IMG/VR virus record: IMGVR_UViG_3300032334_001259
Coordinates: 1 to 64,000 of that record
DNA from: a virus
Direction: 5' to 3' (one strand)
DNA length: 64,000 nucleotides
Of this stretch, positions 18,007 through 26,811 are shown one piece after another. The translations under genes were made by a program, and so were the position numbers. The notes beneath the pieces were generated by a model that searched no databases, had not been told where the DNA came from, and saw only the letters and a program-made list of their open reading frames with translations. Position 1 is the stretch's first letter, and every line of letters starts with the position of its first letter.

Positions 18007-18927
18007 TTAAACTCTCTTACCACGACCCAATTCAGCAGTTCCGCCAGCGGCACTATCAGCAGTGTCCAAATCGCCACCATCACGTGGAGGCATTGGTGCT
18101 GCATCAATATCACTTGCTGGTTCAGCAGTAGGAGCAGGTGCTCCACCTAAATCACCAACTGGTGCGGCACCCATTGGTTGTGCGCCATAAACACCACGTG
18201 CTGCATTATCAAGTGTGTCACGTGCGGTGTTTGCACTATCAAGCAATCCTTGTAGAACTTGCTTGGTTGAATCATTAAATGAATTAGCTTGTTCCATGCC
18301 AATTTCATCCTTCATTGCACTTACAAGTGCTGGAAGTTGTTCGTTTTGCATAGTGCTGATCTTTTCAACAATATCTTGGACTGTATCAGCAAGGTCACGT
18401 GCAGCCATAGTAACACGAGCCTGTTCAATTTCACCTTCTGTTAATGCTGGTGGCAGAACAATACTTTCGTTCTTTGCCATCTTTGTAGCAGTGGCATACA
18501 TAACTTCCTTACCACGCTTACCATAACGCTTTTCAAAATCACCACCACGCTTTTTAAGTGACTTAACAAAGTGTTCTTTCTTCTTTGTTTCGCCTGGTGT
18601 CAACTCACGTTCGTTGAGTTGGGTTGTGCAATATTCATTAATTGCGATCATCTTTTCTGCGAGTGCTTTGCGACCTGCTGCCATTTCATTCTTCCATGTT
18701 TCAAGGACTTTAGTTACCATAACAGCTTCCATATATTTTGGATTACGTTCTGCATGATGCACTTGTGAACTTTTACGAATTGTGTTAATTGTGCTTTGAA
18801 CAGTTGAAAGCATTTGGTTAACACTGCCTTCTGTTAAACTGTCAAGATTAAGTTGCCACTTGTAAACTTTCTCTAATTGCTTATTAAGTTCTACGGCAGA
18901 AAAATTATTAAATTCTTTAACAAACAT
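18007..18927 (-). CDS. Head-associated helical protein of marine T4-like type
   Basis: 306 residues, mostly helical. It has a block LTPGETKKKEHFVKSLKKRG through YGKRGKEVMYATATKMAK (about 105-155), a motif I recall from several proteins of marine T4-like phages. The C-terminal 80 residues are Ala/Gly/Pro/Asp-rich and probably disordered. The basic KKR-GGDFEKRYGKRGK stretch may contact DNA. The AAGGAC ribosome site lies 6 nt before ATG 18927, and a late-type box (AATAAATA) lies 20 nt upstream. No enzyme motif is visible. Confidence 0.55.
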   Translation of the reverse strand: MFVKEFNNFSAVELNKQLEKVYKWQLNLDSLTEGSVNQMLSTVQSTINTIRKSSQVHHAERNPKYMEAVMVTKVLETWKNEMAAGRKALAEKMIAINEYCTTQLNERELTPGETKKKEHFVKSLKKRGGDFEKRYGKRGKEVMYATATKMAKNESIVLPPALTEGEIEQARVTMAARDLADTVQDIVEKISTMQNEQLPALVSAMKDEIGMEQANSFNDSTKQVLQGLLDSANTARDTLDNAARGVYGAQPMGAAPVGDLGGAPAPTAEPASDIDAAPMPPRDGGDLDTADSAAGGTAELGRGKRV

Positions 18928-18947
18928 TGTAATGTCCTTGTTTAAGT

Positions 18948-18955
18948 TATTTATT
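18948..18955 (-). promoter_or_regulatory. Late-type promoter box (AATAAATA)
   Basis: One mismatch to the T4 late consensus. It lies 20 nt before the start of the helical head protein gene with a good ribosome site between, and overlaps the stop codon of the upstream gene. Confidence 0.45.
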
Positions 18956-19385
18956 GCAAAGACAGACTTTTTTCTAATTCTCTCAACTGTTGTTCTAACA
19001 AATCAAGGTTAGTTTCTACATTTTCTAATCTATCATCCAAGATTGGATTATATTTTGTTTTTAGTCTACGTTTAAAACGTTCTTTGTCATCCAATAGCAT
19101 GTCCATTTGGTGGTCATACGCTACCATTTTATGTGAATCGGTATATCGTTTTTTGCAAACTAATGCTGCAAATAGTATAGCAATACGGCGTTGTTTGAAA
19201 GTAGAAATTGTAGCTTTGCCCCTTTCAACATTCCAGACACCATTGCTATTCTTGATTTTAATATCATTAACCACAAAAGTATTACCTACCGATTTTACAA
19301 TGATATTTCCACGTTTAGACATATCATTATAAGAATCAGTGATAAACTTTGCTATTTTGTTGAATTGCTGTTTTTCGCTGTTCAT
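18951..19385 (-). CDS. Conserved phage protein with C-terminal coiled coil (144 aa)
   Basis: 144 residues. Residues about 25-65 form a small beta domain (IIVKSVGNTFVVNDIKIK, GVWNVERGKATIS), followed by a basic helix (FKQRRIAILFAALVCKKRYT) and a heptad-patterned C-terminus (LENVETNLDLLEQQLRELEK). The function is unknown. It is preceded by a sigma70 promoter whose -10 ends 6 nt before the ATG, so it is probably translated from a leaderless mRNA. Confidence 0.55.
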   Translation of the reverse strand: MNSEKQQFNKIAKFITDSYNDMSKRGNIIVKSVGNTFVVNDIKIKNSNGVWNVERGKATISTFKQRRIAILFAALVCKKRYTDSHKMVAYDHQMDMLLDDKERFKRRLKTKYNPILDDRLENVETNLDLLEQQLRELEKSLSLQ

Positions 19386-19391
19386 ACAAGT

Positions 19392-19420
19392 ATTTTATCA
19401 AACAGCGATGTAATTGTCAA
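19392..19420 (-). promoter_or_regulatory. Sigma70 promoter, leaderless layout
   Basis: TTGACA (19420-19415), a 17-nt spacer, then TAAAAT (19397-19392). The ATG at 19385 begins after 6 nt, so the predicted transcript starts at or next to the start codon. No Shine-Dalgarno is present. Confidence 0.65.
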
Positions 19421-19696
19421 TTATAAGTGCGGATTTTTCGCAATATAAAGTATCAACCCTAATAGGGCTGTTAGTAGTGAGCCAATAATGCCAATTCCCA
19501 AGCCAACGAGTTTTTTATAAGCCATAGTTTCTTTCTCGATCAACATATTTTTGATCTCGCTGACTATGGATTCAACTTTAAGAAGTCTTGTTTCCATAGT
19601 ATTCATTTTTTCATCCATTCTTTCATAACGCTCTGCACAAAGATCAACGTGTGCTTCTAAACTTTCACGCTCATTTTCATAAACTTTAGTAACCAC
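19421..19696 (-). CDS. XhlA/holin-like protein: coiled coil plus C-terminal membrane helix
   Basis: About 91 residues from GTG 19696, chosen because TTTGGAG sits 6 nt upstream; an in-frame TTG at 19708 would lie on the ribosome site itself. Residues 5-58 form a charged amphipathic coiled coil. About residues 64-85 (LVGLGIGIIGSLLTALLGLI) are a strong membrane segment, followed by a short tail. This is the architecture of XhlA-type phage lysis proteins and of many small holin-like proteins. A perfect late promoter is just upstream, as expected for lysis functions. A virion membrane-contact role cannot be excluded. Confidence 0.6.
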   Translation of the reverse strand: MVTKVYENERESLEAHVDLCAERYERMDEKMNTMETRLLKVESIVSEIKNMLIEKETMAYKKLVGLGIGIIGSLLTALLGLILYIAKNPHL

Positions 19697-19721
19697 TTTT
19701 AGCTCCAAATGCAGTGCAAAG

Positions 19722-19729
19722 TATTTATA
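19722..19729 (-). promoter_or_regulatory. T4-type late promoter box (TATAAATA)
   Basis: Exact match to the late consensus, 25 nt before the GTG start of the holin-like gene. Confidence 0.65.
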
Positions 19730-19735
19730 ATATGG

Positions 19736-20083
19736 TTAAATCATTAAAAAGTGGGTGTTTTTATGTTCACTGTCTATCAAGGCACACTTTATGTCAAAAT
19801 TAATTGTTTCATTAAGTCCAGATATAATCGGTAAATGTTGCACTATTTTTTCAAGTTCAGCGATGTTTATATTTTCAGTTGCATTAAAATCAAATATCCA
19901 TACATTATGGAATCCGTTATAGGTTTTTCCAAAGTCCAACCCATTTAAATCTCTATGAATTTTTTTAGGAAAATTTTGTATTTCAAAATTGCAATACAGA
20001 CTTATAGATTGCATAAGTGAAATCCAATTTTTATTTGGATTTGTTTCAGTTCCTAAATCTATAAGTGTTAAACAACGTATCAT
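19736..20083 (-). CDS. Unknown protein (115 aa)
   Basis: 115 residues, alpha/beta, with no motif I recognise. Visible blocks are MIRCLTLIDLGTETNPNKNW at the start, an internal NVWIFDFNATENI and a C-terminal KCALIDSEHKNTHFLMI. It lies between the terminator of the 20152-20586 gene and the holin-like gene, so it needs its own promoter; TATATA sits 5 nt before the ATG. It may be a cargo gene. Confidence 0.45.
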   Translation of the reverse strand: MIRCLTLIDLGTETNPNKNWISLMQSISLYCNFEIQNFPKKIHRDLNGLDFGKTYNGFHNVWIFDFNATENINIAELEKIVQHLPIISGLNETINFDIKCALIDSEHKNTHFLMI

Positions 20084-20098
20084 AAGAGTATATAGACA

Positions 20099-20129
20099 AT
20101 AAAAAAGGGCGGTAAAAATACCGCCCTTG
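20099..20129 (-). terminator. Intrinsic terminator after the 144-aa structural gene
   Basis: On the minus strand GGGCGGTA-TTTT-TACCGCCC forms an 8-bp GC-rich hairpin followed by TTTTTT, a textbook rho-independent terminator. It ends the transcript of the gene at 20152-20586. Confidence 0.88.
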
Positions 20130-20151
20130 ATTCTACTATATTCACATACTA

Positions 20152-20586
20152 TTATATATATGAAAGTTTGAAACCCTTGTTCACGAAAAGTGAAGTAGTT
20201 GCGTTAGTGCTGTTGTTACCATAGTAACCACTACCGTTACCACCGTTACGAACAATTGCCTGAACTGCTGATGCAATACCAGCGTCAGTTGATGCAATAC
20301 CTGCTGCACCTTCAAGAAGAAGACTGATGTTACCACCACTACCTGTTTCAATTTGGTATGCAAGAACTGTAATGTTTGCTGAAAGTGTCTTCAAGATACC
20401 TTCAACACCAAGGTTTACACCAAGTTCGCTTGTAAGATCGGTTGCTGCACCACCAGAACCTGCAATATAACCTGCAAGAGCTACTGGTTGCTTACCAATG
20501 AAACTTGCACCTGCTGCTGTGCTGATAAAGCCCTTGCCGTCACCGACAAGACCAACGTTACCATTTACACGATAAAAATCTGCCAT
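20152..20586 (-). CDS. Small Gly/Ala-rich probable virion protein with own promoter and terminator
   Basis: 144 residues rich in Gly, Ala, Asn and Thr (VNGNVGLVGDGKGFISTAAG, then GAAGIASTDAGIASAVQAIV). It has no cysteine or charged clusters, typical of an abundant capsid, tail or decoration protein. Codons appear biased towards a restricted set, and the gene is insulated: a perfect late promoter 40 nt upstream, a GGAGT ribosome site, and a strong terminator 23 nt downstream. I infer high late expression. The exact virion role is unknown. Confidence 0.6.
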   Translation of the reverse strand: MADFYRVNGNVGLVGDGKGFISTAAGASFIGKQPVALAGYIAGSGGAATDLTSELGVNLGVEGILKTLSANITVLAYQIETGSGGNISLLLEGAAGIASTDAGIASAVQAIVRNGGNGSGYYGNNSTNATTSLFVNKGFKLSYI

Positions 20587-20626
20587 TTTAATACTCCAAA
20601 ATATGCGTTTATTAATACGCTACATG

Positions 20627-20634
20627 TATTTATA
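20627..20634 (-). promoter_or_regulatory. T4-type late promoter box (TATAAATA)
   Basis: Exact match to the T4 late consensus, 40 nt upstream of the 144-aa gene. Confidence 0.75.
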
Positions 20635-20659
20635 ATTGTTGGAAAAAGTTGCTTGTTTA

Positions 20660-21484
20660 TTAGTAATAATCTTTAAGAATACGAATAATAATTTCTGGTC
20701 TACTATTTAATTTTTTAGTAAATTCAAACCAAAAAGCTGTATCATCAACCGCTGTTAATCCTAATTCACGTGCAAGTAAGTTTGCTGCCCTTGCATCTAT
20801 AGGTGCTACCTTTGTTGGAAATTCTGGAATATAATCATCTGTTTTGTAAACTTGATTAAGAACAGTATAAATTTGATTTTTTGTATCATTTGAACTTATT
20901 TTATTAAGTAAATTTTTCCAGAAAGATTCATCTGTAACAGTAGTTTTTATTATAGTTTCAATATCTCTTGAAACTGCAGGATCAATTGGTGCAACACGTC
21001 TTCCAACTGAACCGCTTGATGGTCCTTGATATCTTGCCCATAATGTTGGGTTTGTGAATCTTGCATTACGATTAGCATACCAGCTTGTAGTAGCTTGGTT
21101 TGATAATGCTATAATTGGCAATGGATTTTTAAATATTACTTCCCCTGTAGTATCATTAAATTCTGCTTCACTCGCCCTTAATGTAAATTTTGAAATAAAA
21201 TTTGACTTATCTTTTGGAACAAAGTTACCAGCACCCTTTGATAAAAGATAATCTACTACTGAATTGGTTAGATCGTTTCGCAGTTTATCTTCATCTGTTG
21301 TTTTTCTATCATATTCAGCTACATTATTTTTTTGTAGAAATTTAAGTTCATCATTAAAATCTTTTATAGCAGTTTTAATTACTTTCTCAAAAAATTCTCT
21401 ACTTTTTTCAAATTCTGGGTCACCAGATTTTGGTGGTGGATCACTTGGATTTGTAAGTTCAAAGATAAATTCACTTGCTCTCAT
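20660..21484 (-). CDS. Protein with T4-like capsid-targeting leader (274 aa)
   Basis: 274 residues starting MRASEFIFELTNPSDPPP. The leader resembles the T4 internal-head-protein leader (MKTYQEFI-x-E) and has an I-x-E site (IFE) that fits the cleavage rule of the T4 prohead protease. The body is soluble, alpha/beta and charged, with a conserved-looking central part RYQGPSSGSVGRRVAPIDP and no identified enzyme motif. I infer an internal head protein that may be injected with the DNA. It overlaps the 82-aa gene upstream by 14 nt. Confidence 0.5.
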   Translation of the reverse strand: MRASEFIFELTNPSDPPPKSGDPEFEKSREFFEKVIKTAIKDFNDELKFLQKNNVAEYDRKTTDEDKLRNDLTNSVVDYLLSKGAGNFVPKDKSNFISKFTLRASEAEFNDTTGEVIFKNPLPIIALSNQATTSWYANRNARFTNPTLWARYQGPSSGSVGRRVAPIDPAVSRDIETIIKTTVTDESFWKNLLNKISSNDTKNQIYTVLNQVYKTDDYIPEFPTKVAPIDARAANLLARELGLTAVDDTAFWFEFTKKLNSRPEIIIRILKDYY

Positions 21485-21719
21485 TTATTCTTCTCAATCC
21501 ACGTAAAAATTTGGCTGGTTCTTGGGTGCGTATGCTATTCAACAATCTACGTTCAAGTTCTTCTGCCTCTGGAGTATCATATGTTTCACGTAGTTGATTA
21601 ATTAAATTAATAGCACTATTAATGATATGATTGGCACGACTTTCAAGGACGTGTCCACTATCTTTGCCTATTGACATATGGCTTAATTCATCAAGAATAC
21701 TGCGAGATTGTTTACGCAA
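21471..21719 (-). CDS. Small helical phage protein, TTG start (82 aa)
   Basis: 82 residues, almost all helix: ILDELSHMSIGKDSGHVLES, NLINQLRETYDTPEAEELER and a basic tail. The start is TTG at 21719; GGAG lies 8 nt upstream and no ATG is better placed. A CCTAAATA box (late-like) is about 20 nt upstream. The function is unknown; possibly head-associated like its neighbour. Confidence 0.5.
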   Translation of the reverse strand: MRKQSRSILDELSHMSIGKDSGHVLESRANHIINSAINLINQLRETYDTPEAEELERRLLNSIRTQEPAKFLRGLRRINESK

Positions 21720-21749
21720 ATTACTTACTCCAAAATTATTTAGGGTATT

Positions 21750-22763
21750 TTAAACAGTTTCTAATTTACCACAGACTTGATCACATTGGATTAATCTACC
21801 GTTTTCATAGCTATCTTTTGTCCATGCACTTTCAACGGTATTAAACCATTTTATGCACGTTTCTAAGTCATATTCATGTAAACTATTATTTTTTACTAAT
21901 GGTTTAATTTGACGATTAATAAATCCATTAAATCCTTGCTTATAAGTTAAAGGATTAAACCCCATATAACAACATGGATAAACTAATCCATTTGCAGCAA
22001 TATAAATTGAATTATGGTTTTTTGTGAAACAATCATGGTATAGACCTACAATATATGGTTTATAAGAGTAAGTTTTGTTTGGATCTTGCTGAAAGCGAAT
22101 TATATCTTCAATATTTGTAAATCCATCATGTTTACCCATAACATGAACTAATTTACCACTGCGATCAAATACTGGACCAGTATTGCGACCATGATCTATT
22201 AAACAAAATTCTTTAAATCCTAATTTTTTAGAAAGTTTTTCTGCTTCTTCAATTTGGTGTAAATTATGCTCAAAACGTATCATCTTCCAAATAGCAACAC
22301 CGCCAGCATCTATGTATGTCTTTGCATTTTGAAGTATTTTATTAAAATTTGTATCTTGACGATACAGTGCGTGAGTATCTTCTAATCCATCTAAACAAAA
22401 TTGAATTTCAGTATTTGAAAATTTACCAAGATCGTGCCAAAAATCTGCATTTCTTGCGCTGCCATTTGTACTTATATCTATTATTAATTTTGAATAACAC
22501 GATTTAAAATAATCTAATATTTGTATAGATTCTAAATTAGCAGTAAAATCACCAAAGTTTCCATTAACTAGTATGCCCCGTTGAAGTTGGTTAATAAATT
22601 GTGACGAGAATGATTTTTTAATTAAATCAAGTGATAAATTTGTTTCTTCATAACCACTATTATATGGATAACCAAATAAGTTTCTTGGACAAAGAGGACA
22701 TCTTGCATTACATAGTGAACTAAATTCCATATGTAAATGTTTAATATTTTGATAAGTTATCAT
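21750..22763 (-). CDS. Radical SAM protein with SPASM-like C-terminus
   Basis: 337 residues from ATG 22763, 4 nt after the upstream stop; the in-frame TTG at 22802 would lie within the upstream gene. CNARCPLC (about 19-26) is the [4Fe-4S] CxxxCxxC motif that cleaves S-adenosylmethionine. NGNFGD and STNGS are the following strand motifs. Cysteines at VYPCCYMG and a C-terminal CDQVCG could hold an extra cluster, as in SPASM-type enzymes that modify peptides or sugars. It is paired with a beta-hydroxylase-like gene upstream. The substrate is unknown. Confidence 0.8.
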   Translation of the reverse strand: MITYQNIKHLHMEFSSLCNARCPLCPRNLFGYPYNSGYEETNLSLDLIKKSFSSQFINQLQRGILVNGNFGDFTANLESIQILDYFKSCYSKLIIDISTNGSARNADFWHDLGKFSNTEIQFCLDGLEDTHALYRQDTNFNKILQNAKTYIDAGGVAIWKMIRFEHNLHQIEEAEKLSKKLGFKEFCLIDHGRNTGPVFDRSGKLVHVMGKHDGFTNIEDIIRFQQDPNKTYSYKPYIVGLYHDCFTKNHNSIYIAANGLVYPCCYMGFNPLTYKQGFNGFINRQIKPLVKNNSLHEYDLETCIKWFNTVESAWTKDSYENGRLIQCDQVCGKLETV

Positions 22764-22767
22764 GTTT

Positions 22768-23565
22768 TTAACAATTTTTAAGTTTTTTAATAGCATTTCC
22801 AACTGTGGTATAAAAATCTTTATTATACAAAAATTCAGTTTTAGATATTTGGCTTAATTTATTATTTGCTTTTTCAATAATTTCATCTCTATACAATAAA
22901 AAATTTTCATTAGATATTGATTTGGGATTTATAATTTCTAAATTTTTAGGAGCAAAAAGCAAGTGTAATCTTTTTTTTCTTGATGCATTAAATGCACTAT
23001 GCAACACACCCGTATTTAATTTATATAATTTTTTAGTATCATTCATCACATAAGCAGCATTACCTTCTATAAAAAAACAATCTGGAATAGTGGTAATAAT
23101 TGGTAAATGATAGGCTACAAAACTTGAATCAATATGAAAATCATACATTGTATGAGGAAACATAGTAGCACATTTGATCATACGAAAATCTATTTTAGTA
23201 ATTGCTTGAATTTCTTCTAATGTTTCTTTTATATATTGAAATTTAGTATCATCTAATATGGAAATAAAACTATCAGTATTTTTTTCATAATCAATATATT
23301 GGGTTTCATTAAAATTTTCTAAACGCTGAACTAATTCTACGACTGTCATCAATTCATCATGAATTACATCATCCAAGTCTCTTACTGGACCTTCTAATTG
23401 TTTTTTTAAAGATAAAGCAGTATCGTGTGTTTTTAAATTTATTTTTTTAGTAGATGTATATTTTTTAACTTCTTCAAGTAGTACAACAATTTGATTATGG
23501 AATTTTGTCCAATTTATATCAGAGTCTTTTAAATCAATAAAATTAGGTAATTCTGGAATGGTCAT
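22768..23565 (-). CDS. Aspartyl/asparaginyl beta-hydroxylase-like 2OG-Fe oxygenase
   Basis: 265 residues. The N-terminal 110 are charged helices. The C-terminal half carries YDFHIDS (His and Asp as iron ligands), YHLPI, a Gly-Asn turn, TGVLHSAFNASRKKRLHLLF (second iron His and the Arg that binds 2-oxoglutarate). This is the Asp_Arg_Hydrox pattern: oxidation of a residue or small molecule with 2-oxoglutarate and O2. It is co-transcribed with the radical SAM gene (4 nt apart). Codons are AT-rich (Lys, Asn, Ile), suggesting cargo DNA. The substrate cannot be inferred. Confidence 0.65.
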   Translation of the reverse strand: MTIPELPNFIDLKDSDINWTKFHNQIVVLLEEVKKYTSTKKINLKTHDTALSLKKQLEGPVRDLDDVIHDELMTVVELVQRLENFNETQYIDYEKNTDSFISILDDTKFQYIKETLEEIQAITKIDFRMIKCATMFPHTMYDFHIDSSFVAYHLPIITTIPDCFFIEGNAAYVMNDTKKLYKLNTGVLHSAFNASRKKRLHLLFAPKNLEIINPKSISNENFLLYRDEIIEKANNKLSQISKTEFLYNKDFYTTVGNAIKKLKNC

Positions 23566-23639
23566 TGTTTTTTATTTAAGATATTTTTTAAATGATAAAT
23601 TATTATATTATTGGCACATTTAGGCATAAAGGGCAATCA

Positions 23640-25340
23640 ATGAAACTACCAGAAAACGCACAGGCACAATGCGAACAATTACTAAAACAATTTAGACGAC
23701 AAATACCAGATGATGCGGCGTATAGTGACCGACTTGTTGAAGAAATAGAAATCATACTGGGTCTACGCTTTACAGAATACTTCTTACAAATCCGTGAAAT
23801 ATTAGATATGACTAATGACTTACCACACATGACACGTGGTAGTGCAGGCAGTAGTCTTGTTTGTTGGGCATTAGGTATTACAGATGTTGATCCTATAAAA
23901 TGGGATATACCACTTTCACGATTTTTAAATCCGCACCGTGATGATTTACCAGACATTGATATAGACTATCCACATTGGGCACAAACTACAGTTATGGAAC
24001 GTATATTCAAACGTTGGCCTGGTAAAAGTGCAAGAATTAGTAACTATGTTACATTTAAAGAAAAAAGTGCCAAGCGTGAAGCAGCAAGACGACTTGGTGC
24101 AAAAGGAAAATTACCTCGTAACTTCAAATACGATGATCTTGACATTGACATAGGGGAAGCTATTCGTATTGAAAAGAAGTTGCTTGGTAAGAAACGAGCC
24201 ATCAGCAAACACTGTGGTGGCATACTTGTGTTCAAGCATAATCTACCTAAAAGTCTTATAAATGCTGATAATCAAATACTATTAGACAAACATGAAGTAG
24301 AAGACCTTGAACACTTAAAAGTTGATATACTTGCTAATCGTGGATTAAGTCAACTTTATGAAATAGAACCAAATATGGGTTTAGAAGATTATCCTGATTA
24401 TGATGAAGCAACTGTAAAACTTCTTTGTAATGGTGATGTGCTAGGCGTAACACAAGGTGAATCACCAGCAATGCGGCGATTGTTTCGTGCAATACAGCCA
24501 AAGTCACGTAGTGATTGCGTATTTGCTACTGCGCTTATACGTCCTGTTGCAACTACTGGTCGCCAAAAAGCCAGTTTCTTTCACGATTGGACAGAACAGC
24601 GTTTAGAAGAAAGTATTGTTTATGAAGATGATGCTATCAAAAAGATAAGCAAACTTATTGGTTGTGATATCTATGAAGCAGATATGTATCGCCGTGCATT
24701 TGCAAAAAAGAATGAAGAAAAAGTGTATGAGTTTATGCACCGTATGGGAACACACCCAAACAAGACAGAAATTGTAGATGAACTTTATCAACTTGGAAAC
24801 TTTGGACTATGCCGTGCACATGCTGTAAATCTTGGGCGATTGATTTGGGCATTAGCATATCAAAAAGCACATAACCCAAAACCATTTTGGGCAGCATATC
24901 TTAAACACTGTGAAGGCAGTTATCGTCGTTGGGTCTATAAATGTGAAGCCAAACGTGCTGGTTGGGATTTACGTGATCTAGGTTATAATTATAGTTTGTT
25001 AAATGACCCTATATATGAATATAGAAAATATGGATGGTGGGGTGATGCCGATTTTTTACAAGGTTTTTATTGTGCTAATCAATATCTTGACCGTTTTGAA
25101 TTTGCTGGTCTTGTTGCCAATGGTCGTGTATTTAAGGGAGAAGGCGGGAAATACATTACCTTTCTTACACTCGGAATTGACAACGGAAAATATATTGACT
25201 TATTGGTCAAGGGACCAGTAGCATATCATGATTATGATGTTGTATGCGGCGTAGGTAAAGTTAAAACAAGTAATGGCAGTCAGTATATTGAATGTCAAAA
25301 TGTGCGGACATTTAAGCTAGAAAAATTTATTTCTGCTTAA
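23640..25340 (+). CDS. C-family (DnaE-like) DNA polymerase core without PHP domain
   Basis: 566 residues from ATG 23640, with GGGC upstream; an in-frame ATG at 23592 adds 16 unlikely residues. It aligns with the PolIII-alpha core: RLVEEIEIILGLRFTEYFL, TRGSAGSSLVCWALGITDVD, RFLNPHRDDLPDIDIDYP (catalytic D105 and D107), LKVDIL (third Asp, D229), a finger segment LGVTQGESPAMRRLFRAIQP, and GLCRAHAVNLGRLIWALAYQ as the Ser/His-rich finger helix. Residues 487-560 look like the OB fold. The PHP domain (first ~280 residues of bacterial DnaE) and a clamp-binding tail are missing. It is a lone plus-strand gene between minus-strand replication genes. It may be a polymerase, or a repurposed one. Confidence 0.82.
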   Translation: MKLPENAQAQCEQLLKQFRRQIPDDAAYSDRLVEEIEIILGLRFTEYFLQIREILDMTNDLPHMTRGSAGSSLVCWALGITDVDPIKWDIPLSRFLNPHRDDLPDIDIDYPHWAQTTVMERIFKRWPGKSARISNYVTFKEKSAKREAARRLGAKGKLPRNFKYDDLDIDIGEAIRIEKKLLGKKRAISKHCGGILVFKHNLPKSLINADNQILLDKHEVEDLEHLKVDILANRGLSQLYEIEPNMGLEDYPDYDEATVKLLCNGDVLGVTQGESPAMRRLFRAIQPKSRSDCVFATALIRPVATTGRQKASFFHDWTEQRLEESIVYEDDAIKKISKLIGCDIYEADMYRRAFAKKNEEKVYEFMHRMGTHPNKTEIVDELYQLGNFGLCRAHAVNLGRLIWALAYQKAHNPKPFWAAYLKHCEGSYRRWVYKCEAKRAGWDLRDLGYNYSLLNDPIYEYRKYGWWGDADFLQGFYCANQYLDRFEFAGLVANGRVFKGEGGKYITFLTLGIDNGKYIDLLVKGPVAYHDYDVVCGVGKVKTSNGSQYIECQNVRTFKLEKFISA

Positions 25341-26730
25341 GATTGTTTAACATTTGTCGTAGCGCACTGCTGTTTACATCAGCCTGTATTTTACCAGGTT
25401 GATCTTCTACCACTGCTTCTGTTGATGGCTTAACATTACTGCCACCCTTGATGCTTGCAAAGATACTACTGCTTTGTTTCTTAAATTGTTGATAATCTGG
25501 ATCTTCTGCCAAATCACGAATACGCAAACTATCAATATCAAATTCAAGTTCAATCTTCTGTCCAACACCACTACTACTACGAGTCTTCATAAGTTGTAGT
25601 TGATACTTGCCATGTTCACGCATACTACGACTTGTAAAGATACCAAACAAATTATCCGCAGTGTTAATCTTACTGATACCACCACTGATATGACTGTGGT
25701 CAAATTCAACTTCTTCTACCGATGCACGGTTTAACTGTGAAGCAGTTACAAGAAGTATGTCTAATTCTTTTGCAAAGTTACGAATTTCTTCACTGACATA
25801 CTTGTCTTTAACGAACAGATCGCTTGGACTTACTTTTGCACTTACTGGCATAAGAAGATCAAGGTAATCAATCATAACAAAGTCTACACGACGACCTGTG
25901 CGGATTTGAAGTTCTTTAATATAAGCACGAACGTCATTGATATTGCTTTGTGCTGGCATATATTTGATTTGTAATCTGCCACTTTTCTTACCAAGCATCT
26001 TAACTTTAACTTCAATATCTTCAATACTCTTAAAGATATCTCGTGACGGTGTATTGGTAAGCATACCATCAATACGCATGGCAGTAAGTTCTTCACTTAA
26101 TTCAAGTGTAATGTATACGCCATTAAGACCAGCCAATATCCAATTACATGCAATATTCTGCATGAACAATGATTTACCACTACCAGAACCACCAGCAAAG
26201 ATATTCAACTCACCACGGTTAAATCCACCAAATAACTTCTTATCAAGTGTAGTCCAACCACTACTTGTTTGACCATTATTGTCTTTAATTTTATTCAATC
26301 GTGCAATAGGATCAAGGAAATAATCAGTTCCAAGGTCTTTGGTTAAACTTATTTGTACTGCATCTTTAATAATTTTTTCAACAGGATCAAAGTCACCCTT
26401 CTCAAGCATATCTGCGGCTTTAAGAATTGCACGTTCAAGTTCTTTTTGTTTAGTAAAACCTTCAAATTCTTCCAAGAACCAACTTGTATGGTCGTCGGTC
26501 ATACCAGGTATTGGTTGGAAAGTATTGCTGGTGGCAGCATTAATTTGTTCTACTAATGGCATAATAGTATGCTTGTCACAATGTTCTTTAATGAACCTTG
26601 CAGCACTTTGTAAACTACGGTCAAAGTTGTTTGGATTGAAAATGTTTTGGACACGCACATAGCTTTGTGGATCACTTAACATCATTTCAATGAATAGTTT
26701 TTGAACTTGGGTATCATAAGATTTAGACAT
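25327..26730 (-). CDS. gp41: Replicative DNA helicase, DnaB-type
   Basis: 467 residues, matching T4 gp41 length. GGSGSGKSLFM (about 180-190) is the Walker A of the RecA-like core, VDFVMIDYLDLL is Walker B, and TASQLNRA and the Gly-rich SGGISKINTADNLFGI region fit DnaB motifs H3/H4. It unwinds the fork as a hexamer with the phage primase (27984-28982) of the same strand. The -10 box TACAAT lies 6 nt before the ATG with a weak -35, so the mRNA may be leaderless. The 3' end overlaps the DnaE-like gene on the opposite strand by 14 nt. Confidence 0.9.
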   Translation of the reverse strand: MSKSYDTQVQKLFIEMMLSDPQSYVRVQNIFNPNNFDRSLQSAARFIKEHCDKHTIMPLVEQINAATSNTFQPIPGMTDDHTSWFLEEFEGFTKQKELERAILKAADMLEKGDFDPVEKIIKDAVQISLTKDLGTDYFLDPIARLNKIKDNNGQTSSGWTTLDKKLFGGFNRGELNIFAGGSGSGKSLFMQNIACNWILAGLNGVYITLELSEELTAMRIDGMLTNTPSRDIFKSIEDIEVKVKMLGKKSGRLQIKYMPAQSNINDVRAYIKELQIRTGRRVDFVMIDYLDLLMPVSAKVSPSDLFVKDKYVSEEIRNFAKELDILLVTASQLNRASVEEVEFDHSHISGGISKINTADNLFGIFTSRSMREHGKYQLQLMKTRSSSGVGQKIELEFDIDSLRIRDLAEDPDYQQFKKQSSSIFASIKGGSNVKPSTEAVVEDQPGKIQADVNSSALRQMLNNLKQK

Positions 26731-26736
26731 AACACT

Positions 26737-26765
26737 ATTGTATCATAAAAACTTTAAATTTTCTA
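26737..26765 (-). promoter_or_regulatory. Possible sigma70 promoter for the helicase gene, leaderless layout
   Basis: TACAAT (26742-26737) with TAGAAA 17 nt upstream. The -10 box ends exactly 6 nt before the ATG, the same distance as in three stronger examples in this window. The weak -35 lowers confidence. Confidence 0.4.
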
Positions 26766-26811
26766 TTAGTTTTTTATTTAAACCGCACAATAGTAGTAGG
26801 TAAATATTACG